64,000 bases of DNA from Rhodothermus bifroesti (GCF_017908595.1 NZ_JAGKTL010000002.1:674147-738146); one strand, 5' to 3'; positions 28,269 through 38,010 are shown, counted from the first letter of the stretch. Made by a program: numbers and translations. The notes: generated by a model from the letters alone, not told the origin.

Positions 28269-29951
28269 CTACTTAATGCGATACCCCCCTTCTTCGTTAG
28301 CAAAGATCCAAGCCACAACTTCGCCGATCTCAATTGTGTCATGCAAATAGGTCGTACGCGTGATCGAAGCCGTGCCCTGCGTGTGCAAAAAGGGCTTAGC
28401 GGCCATCATGCGCGCAAAACGCTCCTGCCACCGCTGCATATTGACAGGACGCAGATCGACCCAGCCCTTACGTGCCCAGCGGTCGATGGCTTCTGGCGTA
28501 ACCTCCACCGTATCGTAGATGCTCTCTGGAATGTTAATAAACGGCCCACGAATGAGCTGCTGGCCGTCTGGAGCCAAAACCGGCACACCGATAGAAATGA
28601 TCTGGTTACACAAATCCGGATGATCTCCGAGATAGCGATACACCACCTGGGCTATTTCCTCGGATGATGCCTGACAAACGGCCCTCAGCGTCTTGTAGGT
28701 CAACTGAAGCAGGTAGGCCTCGTAGAGCAACTTAGAAAGTTCAGGGGGGCCCAGTTGACCCAAGGCTACACTATGCGTACCTGATTCTTTTTCGAGCTGA
28801 CGCAATCGGCGCAAGGCCGTGTGGCGCAAGACGCCAGCCCGATAGCTGGGCACCATGACGTTACTGTCGATACCTGCAATGATGTCGTGTCCCGTGTTGC
28901 TGCCTTTAATCTCTAGCACGACCTGCTCGGCCACTTCTTCGGGCGTGAGAAACTCCATCTGGCCGATATGCGTGATGGTTTCAAACTCCCCCCGAGCAAA
29001 AAAGCCGTTCTCTCCGGTATCCACGCCAGCCATCATAAGCTCACCTTTTTGGTGATATCGGCATGGGTCTTCTCGGAGCGCCAAGCGGTCGTGCAAGGAC
29101 ACGACGCGCCCTTCATAAACAAACCTCGGCTTACCGCGGTGGCGTACCGGTTGCAATGCAACCCGACGGTAACCGATCATGGCGGCCGGCTTTACTTCCT
29201 TAACCAACGGTCCACCTGGCGTGCGCGCCATAAGAAACAGCAATCCCGTATGGGCGAAAGCCATGGCCGTCTTGGCCATGAGCTGCACACTTGGCCGGTC
29301 TTCGCTGTGCGTATAGGGAATATTTAGGCCCATGCCCCCTGTACCTGTCGTACCCACCTTGATGTACAGCCGAGTGCCCACTTCACACATTGCCTGGTGT
29401 AACAGGCGAACATGTCGAATGAGCTGCAGCGTAGCTTGGGAAATCAACAGCATGCCTACATCCTGGACAAGCTGCTCCCGGAGTATGGGATCATCGGGAC
29501 TTTCATCTAGCTGCCGGAGCGCCTCATGGGTCTTTAGACTGATGCGCTCTACGTCTTGATAGCTGAGCGCTGTAGCCGTGTTGATACAGTCCACAATCAC
29601 GTCCGGGCGATAGGTACGAATCAGGCCCACGAGCACCGATCGCTCGTAAGCAGCCTGAAAATCACCAAACAAGTCTTCGTAGAGCGCCTCGCGACATTTC
29701 GAATCCTTGAGCAACTCCTCCCGAGCAACTTCACGAAAGGCCTCCCGCACAAACACGTCGCCCCAAGTGCCCACAAAATCGATGTGAGGAAACTCCTGAC
29801 GCACTTCAGCTAGAAATTCCGCAACTTCGACCTCATACAGACTCGAGACCACGATTTTTCTGGGCTGAAGCTGCCGAGCAACTTCGCGAACGATCTGAGA
29901 ACCTACCAGACCGGCACCGCCCAGCACCAAGAAACATTCGTCGCGTAGCAT
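28269..29951 (-). CDS. Large atypical Rossmann (SDR-like) protein in the branched-chain dehydrogenase transcript
   Basis: A 560-residue protein with no name I can support. It begins with an NAD-binding motif VLGGAGLVGSQIV (about 8-20) as in extended short-chain dehydrogenases. Near the expected catalytic site it reads IPYTHSEDRPS then QLMAKTAMAF: the lysine of YxxxK is present but the tyrosine is replaced by Gln. The C-terminal 250 residues (NIPESIYDTVEVTPEAIDRW, VAWIFANEEGGYR) have no obvious family. It starts 16 bases after the fused E1 stop on the same strand, so it should share that transcript and the upstream operator. It may act on a CoA or 2-oxoacid metabolite, but function is unknown. 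Confidence 0.8.
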   Translation of the reverse strand: MLRDECFLVLGGAGLVGSQIVREVARQLQPRKIVVSSLYEVEVAEFLAEVRQEFPHIDFVGTWGDVFVREAFREVAREELLKDSKCREALYEDLFGDFQAAYERSVLVGLIRTYRPDVIVDCINTATALSYQDVERISLKTHEALRQLDESPDDPILREQLVQDVGMLLISQATLQLIRHVRLLHQAMCEVGTRLYIKVGTTGTGGMGLNIPYTHSEDRPSVQLMAKTAMAFAHTGLLFLMARTPGGPLVKEVKPAAMIGYRRVALQPVRHRGKPRFVYEGRVVSLHDRLALREDPCRYHQKGELMMAGVDTGENGFFARGEFETITHIGQMEFLTPEEVAEQVVLEIKGSNTGHDIIAGIDSNVMVPSYRAGVLRHTALRRLRQLEKESGTHSVALGQLGPPELSKLLYEAYLLQLTYKTLRAVCQASSEEIAQVVYRYLGDHPDLCNQIISIGVPVLAPDGQQLIRGPFINIPESIYDTVEVTPEAIDRWARKGWVDLRPVNMQRWQERFARMMAAKPFLHTQGTASITRTTYLHDTIEIGEVVAWIFANEEGGYRIK

Positions 29952-29967
29952 GTTGGTTTTTTGATCG

Positions 29968-32064
29968 TTAAAAAGTTAAAAGCCCATGCATAGCGTCCGC
30001 GATACGCTCCACCTGGGGAAGCGCCGCCTCCATCAAACCTGGATTGTAGGGAATAGGGATGTCTGGAACCGCTAGGCGTTCGATAGGCGCGTCCAGGTAG
30101 GTGAACGCCTTGCTTGCCAGCACGGCGCTGACTTCAGCGCCAAAACCAGCCGTCAGCGTATCTTCATGCACGATGAGGCATCGACCCGTTTGCTGCACTG
30201 AGGCCACCACCGTTGTCTGATCCCAGGGCTTGAGCGTGCGCAGGTCCACGATTTCTGCATCTACTTCGGCCAGCTGGCAAGCTTGCTCGCAGCGGTAAAC
30301 CATAGCTCCCCAGGTTACCACCGTAAGGGCTTTGCCTGTGCGCACAATACGTGCTTTTCCGAAAGGCAGCACAAAGTTGTCGCCAGGATAAGGCCGACGC
30401 GCTCTTGAATCGTCCAGCAGTAGTCGGTGCTCAAAAAAAATCGTAGGATTAGGCGAGCGCATTGCGGCTCGGAGCAAACCCACCGCATCCTCGGCATTGG
30501 AGGGATAGGCTACCTGCCAGCCGATGGCATGCACCCATCGCACTTCATCGGAAACGCTGTGCCAAGGATCCCCTACTTTTGCAAATCCACCGGGCATGCG
30601 CACCACCATAGGCGCCGCAAAGCGGTTAGCTGTACGCCAGCGGATCGTCCCACAGTTGCTGAGCTGCTCGGTGGCCGGATCTGCGTATTTCCGAAACTGG
30701 ATTTCGGCTACCGGCATTAGGCCAGCCAGCGCCATGCCTACAGCCCTTCCAACGATGCCTTCTTCCGAAAGGCTGGTGTCAAACACACGGGCTGGGCCAA
30801 ATTCTTCCTGCAGTCCCAATGTAGCGGTGTGCACCCCGCCTTTTTGACCCACATCCTCTCCCAAAACCACCAGTCGAGGATTCAGGCGCAGCTCATAGGC
30901 AAGTGTGCGCCGAATGGCTTCAACCATCGTCAGGCGCGGCGCTGTAGGCTGCGGTCGATCGGTGCCCGTAGGCAGGTGCAGCCCTTCTGGAGCTATGCCT
31001 CCGGCCTGTTGCACTTCAAGCGCACCTTCTTTATCCCTTTCAGCAAACACGTAGCGCGTAATTTGCGATGCATCAGGCTCTGGCCGGCCTAGGGCAGCTT
31101 CAAGGGCCGCATCAACATCCTGCTGCACCTGCGCTACAAGCGCCTCCCATGCTTCCAAAGTCAGGTATGCCGGTACCATAAACCTGCGCAGCGCCGGCAA
31201 GGGATCTCGGGCAACCTCGGCAGCAAGTACTTCTTGCGACTTGTAAGCCTGATTGTCTTGCCCCGAATGCCCTGAAAGCCGCGGCACCGTTAGACGCAGC
31301 AGCGCCGGTCCATGGCCAGCACGCACGTAGGCTACCGCCTCATGCAGCAGACGCGCAGTCTCTTGTGGCTGCGTTCCCTCTCCATCGAGCACCTGAAGGT
31401 TCGTAAACGCGGCCAGATTCTGAGCAATGTTACCCCCAGGCGTCTGCAGCACACCCGGCACCGAAATGGCATAGCCGTTATCCTCAATGTAAAAAAGCAC
31501 AGGCAAGCGCAGCGTGGTGGCAATCGTCAGAGCTGACCAAAAGCCCCCTGTAGCCACAGCCCCTTCACCACCATGGGCCACGGCAATCGCACCCTGATAG
31601 ACCTCCTCTCCTAGCACTTCCGCTCGGTACCTAATGGCCTGCGCCCAACCCACCGCTGGCGTAAACTGCGCCCCTACGTCCCCAGCCATTGGCAGCACGG
31701 TAGGTCCCTGTCTTCCGGGCAGGTTACCAATAACACCCACGTCTCGACCATCGCTGTAGCCACCTGCCTTTGCCAGTGCTGCAGCCAACGCCTCTTCCAA
31801 AGAAACGCCTAACGCGAGCAAAAGCGGGCGCGCACGGTAATACGTGCTCACGCCATCTTTGGGATGGGTTAGAAGCATCCCCAAGATCACCTGAGACAGC
31901 TCATGACCTCGCGCCGAAAATTGATACCGCACGCGACGTTCCGGCATCAGCCGCTCCTCCTCCAGCGCATCCATCCGGCGAGAGGCCAACACCCAATAGG
32001 CCACACGCTTCCAATTCAGTTGCTTTGCACCCATGCCCAATACGCTCTCCCAAAGTGCTTCCAA
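29968..32064 (-). CDS. Fused alpha/beta 2-oxoacid dehydrogenase E1 component (branched-chain type)
   Basis: E1 decarboxylates a 2-oxoacid with thiamine diphosphate and passes the acyl group to lipoyl E2. Here alpha and beta are one 698-residue chain. The alpha half has the ThDP motif GGEGAVATGG ... YIEDNGYAISV (about 170-210). The beta half begins near residue 375 with TMVEAIRRTLAYEL and has VLGEDVGQKGGVHTAT and the typical beta C-terminus. The fused form resembles Bacteroidota branched-chain enzymes, but pyruvate-type specificity cannot be excluded. E2 and E3 are not in the window. A start at 32034 (Met11) is possible. A candidate operator (32094-32107) lies 29 bases upstream, and the atypical Rossmann gene follows 16 bases later. 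Confidence 0.9.
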   Translation of the reverse strand: MEALWESVLGMGAKQLNWKRVAYWVLASRRMDALEEERLMPERRVRYQFSARGHELSQVILGMLLTHPKDGVSTYYRARPLLLALGVSLEEALAAALAKAGGYSDGRDVGVIGNLPGRQGPTVLPMAGDVGAQFTPAVGWAQAIRYRAEVLGEEVYQGAIAVAHGGEGAVATGGFWSALTIATTLRLPVLFYIEDNGYAISVPGVLQTPGGNIAQNLAAFTNLQVLDGEGTQPQETARLLHEAVAYVRAGHGPALLRLTVPRLSGHSGQDNQAYKSQEVLAAEVARDPLPALRRFMVPAYLTLEAWEALVAQVQQDVDAALEAALGRPEPDASQITRYVFAERDKEGALEVQQAGGIAPEGLHLPTGTDRPQPTAPRLTMVEAIRRTLAYELRLNPRLVVLGEDVGQKGGVHTATLGLQEEFGPARVFDTSLSEEGIVGRAVGMALAGLMPVAEIQFRKYADPATEQLSNCGTIRWRTANRFAAPMVVRMPGGFAKVGDPWHSVSDEVRWVHAIGWQVAYPSNAEDAVGLLRAAMRSPNPTIFFEHRLLLDDSRARRPYPGDNFVLPFGKARIVRTGKALTVVTWGAMVYRCEQACQLAEVDAEIVDLRTLKPWDQTTVVASVQQTGRCLIVHEDTLTAGFGAEVSAVLASKAFTYLDAPIERLAVPDIPIPYNPGLMEAALPQVERIADAMHGLLTF

Positions 32065-32093
32065 GTGAACCTTTCTAGCCTACACCCCAAAGC

Positions 32094-32107
32094 TGGAAGC
32101 GCTTCTA
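32094..32107. promoter_or_regulatory. Candidate acyl-CoA regulon operator, site 3 (fused E1)
   Basis: TGGAAGCGCTTCTA on the plus strand, between the divergent E1 (start 32064) and paaG (start 32228) genes. On the minus strand a TATTATAG-like element overlaps its 5' edge, so it could control E1; it may also act on paaG together with site 4. Confidence 0.5.
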
Positions 32108-32194
32108 TAATAGCACAACTCGTCTTCTTCTTCAAGGTAACCCTTCCCAAAAGTATCCAGATAGGCTTTCCGTTTTCCTTGCTTCTTGGTAACT

Positions 32195-32202
32195 TAACTT
32201 TG
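32195..32202 (+). promoter_or_regulatory. Likely -7 element of the paaG promoter
   Basis: TAACTTTG is an exact match to the Bacteroidota -7 consensus TAnnTTTG, 26 bases before the paaG ATG. Its last two bases overlap operator site 4 (32201-32214). I could not identify a convincing -33 element. Confidence 0.45.
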
Positions 32203-32214
32203 GAACCGCTTTCA
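32201..32214. promoter_or_regulatory. Candidate acyl-CoA regulon operator, site 4 (paaG)
   Basis: TGGAACCGCTTTCA, 13 bases before the paaG start codon and overlapping the -7 element at 32195-32202. It is a fourth copy of the YGGAASCGSTTTCA motif; its reverse complement TGAAAGCGGTTCCA is close to classical LacI/CcpA-type sites. Confidence 0.58.
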
Positions 32215-32227
32215 AGACTAAACTGCC

Positions 32228-33019
32228 ATGGCCTACCGCTTTATCAACCTCGATTTCGACACGGGCGTAGCTATTTTGACCCTCAACCGGCCTGAGGTCC
32301 TGAACAGTTTTCATCGACCCATGGCCGAGGAAACGCTTCAGGCATTGCAGCAAGCAGCCGAGGAGGCCTCCGTGCGGGCTATAGTGCTCACCGGCGCTGG
32401 GCGAGCTTTTTGTGCTGGACAGGACCTGCAGGCTGTGCTTCCCCATAAAGGCGCAGCAGCTCCAGACTTGGGCGAAATCGTGCGCACGCAGTACAACCCT
32501 ATGATCCGCCTCATTCGCCATACCGAAAAGCCTTTCGTAGCTGCCGTCAATGGCACTGCGGCCGGCGCTGGTGCCAACATCGCACTGGCCTGCGACTTTG
32601 TCGTAGCTGCTGAAAATGCGACGTTTATACAGGCATTTGCGCGCATTGGTCTCATTCCTGACAGCGGCGGCACCTTTATGCTTCCCCGACTGGTGGGCTT
32701 GGCCCGGGCCACTGCATGCATGATGCTAGCCGACAAAGTGTCTGCTGCTGAAGCCTATGCACTAGGAATGATTTACCAGGTCTGCCCACCCGATAAACTG
32801 ATGGAAGAAGCCATGCAACTGGCCCGTCGGTTGGCTGCCCTGCCTACGCAGGCACTGGGCTTAATCAAACGCGCACTCAATCAGTCTTTTGTAAACTCCT
32901 TAGATGCCCAGCTTGAGCTGGAAGCCCAGCTGCAAGGCGAGGCTGGTCGCACAGCAGATTATCAGGAAGGCGTGGCAGCCTTTTTGGAAAAACGCATGCC
33001 GGCTTTTCAAGGCAAGTAG
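32228..33019 (+). CDS. paaG: 2-(1,2-epoxy-1,2-dihydrophenyl)acetyl-CoA isomerase PaaG
   Basis: PaaG turns the ring epoxide into the seven-membered oxepin-CoA. The 263-residue crotonase-fold protein has FCAGQDLQAV (oxyanion hole) and the PaaG hallmark IGLIPDSGGTFMLPRLVG with its catalytic Asp. It starts the second paa operon, with paaH 4 bases downstream, then paaI, paaJ and paaZ. A Bacteroidota promoter element and operator site 4 lie just before it. An ordinary enoyl-CoA hydratase is the alternative, but the motif and neighbours favour PaaG. Confidence 0.93.
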   Translation: MAYRFINLDFDTGVAILTLNRPEVLNSFHRPMAEETLQALQQAAEEASVRAIVLTGAGRAFCAGQDLQAVLPHKGAAAPDLGEIVRTQYNPMIRLIRHTEKPFVAAVNGTAAGAGANIALACDFVVAAENATFIQAFARIGLIPDSGGTFMLPRLVGLARATACMMLADKVSAAEAYALGMIYQVCPPDKLMEEAMQLARRLAALPTQALGLIKRALNQSFVNSLDAQLELEAQLQGEAGRTADYQEGVAAFLEKRMPAFQGK

Positions 33020-33023
33020 CTAG

Positions 33024-34208
33024 ATGTCCTCCTCTTTGCCAACAATAGGCGTTATCGGTGCTGGCACCATGGGGCGCGGAATTGCCCAGGTAGCGGCAAG
33101 CTCAGGGCACCCGGTCTTGCTCTACGACATCCGCCCACAGGCACTGGAAGAGGCCCAGCAACATCTCGAACGCATCCTGCATCGCCTGGTCGAAAAAGGC
33201 CAACTTGCCCCTGCCCAAGCAGCTGAAACGCTACGCCGCATTACGTTTTTGAGCGACAGTTTGGAGCCGTTCCGTTCGTGCAGCCTGCTGATTGAAGCGA
33301 TCGCCGAAGACTTGGCAGCCAAGCAGACGCTTTTTGCACAATTAGAGCGATGGACAGCAGCTGAGGCTCTCTTGGCAACCAATACTTCGTCGCTTTCGGT
33401 TACGGCCATTGCTGCGGCTTGCCGTCATCCAGAACGTGTGCTTGGCTTGCATTTTTTTAACCCCGCTCCCCTCATGCCCCTTGTCGAGGTCGTGCCGGGC
33501 CTTGCTACAACCTCTGAAGTGATCGAGCGCGCCTATACCCTCATGGAAAGCTGGGGAAAGGTCCCGGTTATTGCGCGCGACACGCCAGGCTTTATCGTCA
33601 ACCGCATTGCTCGACCCTTTTACGGCGAAGCTCTACGCCTACTTGAAGAAGGCGTAGCCGACGTACCCACAATAGATTGGGCCCTCTGCACCTTTGGTGG
33701 TTTTCGCATGGGGCCATTTGCCCTCATGGACCTCATCGGCAACGACATCAACTACAAGGTAACCGAAACGCTTTGGAAAGCCTTCTTTTATGAGCCGCGC
33801 TACCGGCCTTCCTTTATGCAGCAACGCCTCGTTGAGGCCGGAAGACTAGGCCGAAAAACCGGGAGGGGATTTTACGACTACCGAGAAGGCGCCCAAAACC
33901 CACCGCCTACTACCGATGCAAAACTAGGGCAACAAATTTTTGAGCGTGTGCTGGCCATGCTGATCAACGAGGCCGTCGATGCGGTTTTCTGGCGCATAGC
34001 TTCGCCAACCGACATTGACCGGGCCATGATTTTAGGCGTAAACTACCCCAAAGGTCTGCTGCACTGGGCCGAAGAGCTGGGACTAGCAACGGTGCTGCAC
34101 TGGATGGAGACGCTCTACGCAACCTATCGAGAAGAGCGCTACCGGCCTAGTCCCCTATGGCAACAAATGCTGCAACAAGGCCGCCGTTTTTTTGAAGAAA
34201 CGCCTTAA
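33024..34208 (+). CDS. paaH: 3-hydroxyacyl-CoA dehydrogenase PaaH
   Basis: Oxidises 3-hydroxyadipyl-CoA to the 3-oxo form with NAD. The 394-residue protein begins with GVIGAGTMGRGIAQVAAS (about 9-26) and shows the dehydrogenase motifs LLIEAIAEDLAAKQ, LATNTSSLSVTAIA, GLHFFNPAPLMPLVEVV and DTPGFIVNR. A second, shorter C-terminal dehydrogenase domain (from about 300, LINEAVDAV) makes it longer than FadB-free monomers of 280 residues. It lies 4 bases after paaG and 20 bases before paaI, so it belongs to the same operon. Confidence 0.93.
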   Translation: MSSSLPTIGVIGAGTMGRGIAQVAASSGHPVLLYDIRPQALEEAQQHLERILHRLVEKGQLAPAQAAETLRRITFLSDSLEPFRSCSLLIEAIAEDLAAKQTLFAQLERWTAAEALLATNTSSLSVTAIAAACRHPERVLGLHFFNPAPLMPLVEVVPGLATTSEVIERAYTLMESWGKVPVIARDTPGFIVNRIARPFYGEALRLLEEGVADVPTIDWALCTFGGFRMGPFALMDLIGNDINYKVTETLWKAFFYEPRYRPSFMQQRLVEAGRLGRKTGRGFYDYREGAQNPPPTTDAKLGQQIFERVLAMLINEAVDAVFWRIASPTDIDRAMILGVNYPKGLLHWAEELGLATVLHWMETLYATYREERYRPSPLWQQMLQQGRRFFEETP

Positions 34209-34228
34209 TAACCATCCCTTACTCGCAC

Positions 34229-34669
34229 ATGAACCGTCCTGCAGGCGATTTAGCAGCCCAGCAACAAGCCGAACGCATCGTGTCCCAAATGATGGCCCAT
34301 GACGCGTTTAGTCAATGGTTGGGGATTGAAGTGGTGTCGGTTGCTCCAGGTCGCAGCGTTGTACGCATGACCGTACGCGAGGAAATGCTAAACGGCTTTT
34401 CCGTAGCGCATGGGGGCATTGCCTATGCCCTGGCCGACAGTGCCCTAGCTTTTGCCTCGAACTCCTGCGGACTGGTAACCCTGACGTTGGAAAGCACGGT
34501 CTTTTATGCCCAAGCAGTCCATGTAGGCGAAGTACTGACCGCCGTAGCCGAGGAGGTCTCCAGCGGCCACCGCATGGCCCTCTACGACGTGGTCATCACC
34601 CGAGCCGACGGCAGCCGCGTCGCCTTTGTCCGCGGCACCGTGTACCGCACGAAACAGCCGCACCAATAA
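34229..34669 (+). CDS. paaI: Hotdog thioesterase PaaI
   Basis: PaaI hydrolyses stalled phenylacetyl-CoA intermediates as a safety valve. The 146-residue protein has the hotdog helix motif HGGIAYALADSALAFASNS with its catalytic Asp and a start typical of the family (HDAFSQWLGIEVVSVAPG). It sits between paaH and paaJ in the operon. Acting as a general acyl-CoA thioesterase is possible, but the position favours the PaaI role. Confidence 0.93.
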   Translation: MNRPAGDLAAQQQAERIVSQMMAHDAFSQWLGIEVVSVAPGRSVVRMTVREEMLNGFSVAHGGIAYALADSALAFASNSCGLVTLTLESTVFYAQAVHVGEVLTAVAEEVSSGHRMALYDVVITRADGSRVAFVRGTVYRTKQPHQ

Positions 34670-34684
34670 ACCGTTTGTTCTTTC

Positions 34685-34698
34685 CGGAAGCGCTTTTA
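34685..34698. promoter_or_regulatory. Candidate acyl-CoA regulon operator, site 5 (paaJ)
   Basis: CGGAAGCGCTTTTA sits 9 bases before the paaJ ATG, inside an otherwise continuous paaGHIJZ operon. It could give paaJ-paaZ an internal controlled promoter. It is the weakest of the six sites (TTTTA instead of TTTCA). Confidence 0.45.
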
Positions 34699-34707
34699 CA
34701 TCCAGCA

Positions 34708-35913
34708 ATGTCCCAAGCTTACATTGTCGACGGCGTACGCACGCCTATTGGACGCCTAGGGGGCGCATTGGCAACCGTACGGGCCGACGATCTGGCCGCC
34801 CACGTGCTACGAGCTTTGCTCCACCGACATCCACAAATCGATCCTGCTGCCATCAACGACGTGTACTTGGGCTGCGCCAACCAAGCTGGTGAAGATAACC
34901 GCAACATAGCCCGAATGGCCCTGTTGCTGGCGGGCTTACCCCCCAGCGTACCTGGGGTAACCATCAACCGACTGTGCGCCTCAGGCATGAGTGCTGTTGT
35001 GGAAGCCGCGCGAGCTATTTGCTTAGGTGAAGGGGACCTCTACCTGGCGGGCGGCATCGAGCACATGACGCGCGCCCCGTTTGTACTTTCCAAAGCTAGC
35101 CAGCCCTTTGGACGCGACGTAGCGCTCTACGACACCACCTTGGGCTGGCGCTTCGTACACCCCGAAATCGAGGCACGCTACGGCGCCGAATCCATGGGAG
35201 AAACGGCTGAAAACCTGGTTGAACGGTACGGCATCTCTCGTGAGGCCCAAGACTGGTTTGCCTACTGCTCTCATCAGAAAGCAGCAGCTGCCCAAAAGCG
35301 CGGCCGCCTGGCCTTAGAGATCGTGCCGGTTGAAGCTCCCCAGCCTAAAGCACCCCCTCGGCGCGTCGTAGACGACGAGCACATCCGGGCAGATACTACG
35401 CCGAAGGTCCTGGCCCAGCTACCACCTGCATTTCGGCCCAACGGTACCGTCACTGCCGGTAATGCCTCGGGGCTTAACGACGGGGCGTGCGCCCTGCTCC
35501 TGGCTTCTGAAAACGCCCTTCGACGCTTCAACCTAACCCCCAAAGCCCGGCTTGTAAGCAGCGCTGTCGTTGGCGTTGAACCCAGGTTCATGGGGATTGG
35601 ACCTGTAGAAGCCAGCCGCCGCGCACTTGCACGCGCCGGCCTAAACTTTGACGACCTAGACCTTATTGAGCTCAACGAAGCTTTTGCTGCTCAGGTCCTG
35701 GCTTGCTTGCAGGAGTGGGGGCTGGCTGCCGAAGACCCCCGTCTGAATCCGAATGGCGGCGCTATTGCCTTAGGCCACCCTCTAGGCATGACTGGGGCTC
35801 GCCTGATCTTAACCGCAACGATCGAACTGGAGCAGCGCCAAGCCCGCTATGGACTCTGCACGCTTTGCGTAGGCGTCGGCCAAGGCATGGCCATCGTAAT
35901 GGAACGCATCTAA
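34708..35913 (+). CDS. paaJ: Phenylacetate-pathway beta-ketothiolase PaaJ
   Basis: Cleaves 3-oxoadipyl-CoA to acetyl-CoA and succinyl-CoA, and also 3-oxo-5,6-dehydrosuberyl-CoA earlier in the pathway. The 401-residue protein shows the thiolase triad: Cys in RLCASGMSAV (about 90), His in NEAFA/GHP region and Cys in TLCVGVGQG near the C-terminus. I chose the ATG at 34708 over the TTG at 34675 because homology (SQAYIVDGVRTPIGRLGG) begins there and the operator lies between. paaZ follows after a 24-base gap. Confidence 0.93.
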   Translation: MSQAYIVDGVRTPIGRLGGALATVRADDLAAHVLRALLHRHPQIDPAAINDVYLGCANQAGEDNRNIARMALLLAGLPPSVPGVTINRLCASGMSAVVEAARAICLGEGDLYLAGGIEHMTRAPFVLSKASQPFGRDVALYDTTLGWRFVHPEIEARYGAESMGETAENLVERYGISREAQDWFAYCSHQKAAAAQKRGRLALEIVPVEAPQPKAPPRRVVDDEHIRADTTPKVLAQLPPAFRPNGTVTAGNASGLNDGACALLLASENALRRFNLTPKARLVSSAVVGVEPRFMGIGPVEASRRALARAGLNFDDLDLIELNEAFAAQVLACLQEWGLAAEDPRLNPNGGAIALGHPLGMTGARLILTATIELEQRQARYGLCTLCVGVGQGMAIVMERI

Positions 35914-35937
35914 CCTCTAAGCTACCTGCTACACTCC

Positions 35938-38010
35938 ATGGATACGACCCTCTACCTCGGTAAAATTCAAAGTTTTGCCCAAGGACACTGGCATACGCCG
36001 CAAACCACAGGCCGCCCTGTTTACCACGCGGTTACGGGTGAACCCATCGCGGAAATCTCCAGCGAAGGGCTAGATTTCAAAGGCATGTTAGACTATGCCC
36101 GAACGGTTGGGGGCCCTAACCTACGCAGCATGACGTTTCACGAACGGGCCCGTATGCTTAAAGCCCTGGCGCTTTACCTCTCAGAACGCAAAGCCGCATT
36201 TTATGAAATTGCTCAAGCCACGGGAGCTACCCGGCAGGATGCCTGGCTCGACATTGACGGGGGGATCGGTACCTTTTTCGTTTATGCCAGCAAAGGTCGC
36301 CGTGAGCTGCCTAACGAGCACTTTCTGCTAGAGGGCGAGCCCGAAACCATCTCGCGAGGTGGCACTTTCCTAGGCCACCACCTGCTGGTACCCCTTGAAG
36401 GCGTCGCTGTGCACATCAACGCGTTTAACTTTCCATGTTGGGGTATGCTTGAAAAGCTTGCCCCTACGCTTTTGGCGGGCATGCCCGCGATTGTCAAGCC
36501 CGCTTCGGTCACGGCCTACGTGGCCGAGCGTATTGTGCGTGCCATGCTAGACTCTGGACTGTTGCCTGAAGGGGCCTTGCAGCTCATCTGCGGCAGTGTG
36601 GGGGATTTATTTGATCACCTGACGGGCCAGGATGTGGTTACGTTTACTGGGTCGGCCGAAACAGGTCTGCGTCTCAAAAGCCACCCCACCGTGCTGCGAG
36701 AGGCTGTCCGTTTTAACCTGGAAGCCGACTCGCTCAATTTCTCTATGCTTGGCCCAGACGTCACGCCAGACCTGCCGGAGTTTGAGCTTTTCATCCAGGA
36801 AGTCATCCGAGAAATGACAATTAAAGCTGGTCAGCGCTGCACCGCAATCCGACGTACACTGGTGCCGGCGGAAAAAATAGATGCAGTGCTGGAAGCGCTA
36901 TCGGAGCGCCTACGACAAGTGATCGTGGGCAACCCTGCTCATGAGCGCGTCCAGATGGGTCCGCTGGTAAGCCGCGACCAGGTAGCCGAAGTCCGCTCGC
37001 GCCTAGAAGTGCTAGCCGAAGCAGGAGAACTGCTTTGCGGTGGCGGGCAAGACGGATTTCAGGTTGTTGGAGCTGATCCCAATCGCGGGGCTTTCTTTCC
37101 CCCAACGCTGCTCTACTGCGCCCGTCCTTTCGAACATGCGGCTCCCCACACGGTGGAGGCCTTTGGGCCAGTAAACACGGTCATGCCTTACCAGGACCTA
37201 GACGAAGCCATTCGCCTGGCCAAAATGGGCCGGGGCAGCTTAGTAGGATCCCTCATTACCACCGATCCTGAGATCGCGCGCACCGTTGTGCTGGGCACCG
37301 CTGCCTACCATGGGCGCCTGCTGGTACTCAACCGTGAATGCGCTCGAGAAAACACGGGGCACGGTGCTCCCCTGCCCCACCTGGTGCACGGCGGCCCCGG
37401 ACGTGCCGGCGGTGGCGAAGAGCTAGGAGGCCTCCGCGGTCTATTACGCTACATGCAACGCACTGCCCTGCAAGGCGCCCCCACCATGCTCACCGCAATC
37501 TGCAAAGAATGGATGCCTGGAGCTGCACAGCCAACTTCCGAAGTGCATCCCTTCCGAAAATATTTTGAGGACCTCACCATTGGCGAAACGCTAACCACTG
37601 CCCGGCGCACCGTTACCGAAGCCGACGTGGTCAACTTTGCCGGCATCAGTGGCGACTTTTTCTATGCCCATATGGACGAGCTGGCCGCTTGTGAAAGCCC
37701 GATCTTTCAAGGGCGCGTGGCGCACGGCTACTTTGTGCTGTCAGCAGCAGCTGGCCTATTTGTCGATCCCCGCCCAGGGCCAGTGCTAGCCAACTATGGC
37801 CTTGAAAACCTGCGCTTTACCAAACCCGTCAGACCAGGCGATACCATCCAAGCTAAGCTCACCGTGAAAAAGAAAATCCCACGCGAAGGCGATCCCCCCA
37901 GCGGCATTGTTGTCTGGCATGTGGACGTCCTCAATCAGCACCAAGAAGTGGTGGCAAGTTACGACATTCTCACCCTTGTTGCCCTACGGCCTAATGCGGC
38001 TACTGCATAG
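35938..38010 (+). CDS. paaZ: Bifunctional oxepin-CoA hydrolase / 3-oxo-5,6-dehydrosuberyl-CoA semialdehyde dehydrogenase PaaZ
   Basis: PaaZ opens oxepin-CoA and oxidises the resulting aldehyde. The 690-residue protein has the two expected domains: an aldehyde dehydrogenase (residues about 1-520; Glu in [11 protein letters not shown] and Cys in [11 protein letters not shown]) and a C-terminal MaoC-like hydratase (about 540-680; [25 protein letters not shown]). The fused form replaces the separate hydrolase of some bacteria. It closes the paaGHIJZ operon. A weak operator-like sequence lies just after its stop (38019-38032). Confidence 0.95.
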   Translation: MDTTLYLGKIQSFAQGHWHTPQTTGRPVYHAVTGEPIAEISSEGLDFKGMLDYARTVGGPNLRSMTFHERARMLKALALYLSERKAAFYEIAQATGATRQDAWLDIDGGIGTFFVYASKGRRELPNEHFLLEGEPETISRGGTFLGHHLLVPLEGVAVHINAFNFPCWGMLEKLAPTLLAGMPAIVKPASVTAYVAERIVRAMLDSGLLPEGALQLICGSVGDLFDHLTGQDVVTFTGSAETGLRLKSHPTVLREAVRFNLEADSLNFSMLGPDVTPDLPEFELFIQEVIREMTIKAGQRCTAIRRTLVPAEKIDAVLEALSERLRQVIVGNPAHERVQMGPLVSRDQVAEVRSRLEVLAEAGELLCGGGQDGFQVVGADPNRGAFFPPTLLYCARPFEHAAPHTVEAFGPVNTVMPYQDLDEAIRLAKMGRGSLVGSLITTDPEIARTVVLGTAAYHGRLLVLNRECARENTGHGAPLPHLVHGGPGRAGGGEELGGLRGLLRYMQRTALQGAPTMLTAICKEWMPGAAQPTSEVHPFRKYFEDLTIGETLTTARRTVTEADVVNFAGISGDFFYAHMDELAACESPIFQGRVAHGYFVLSAAAGLFVDPRPGPVLANYGLENLRFTKPVRPGDTIQAKLTVKKKIPREGDPPSGIVVWHVDVLNQHQEVVASYDILTLVALRPNAATA

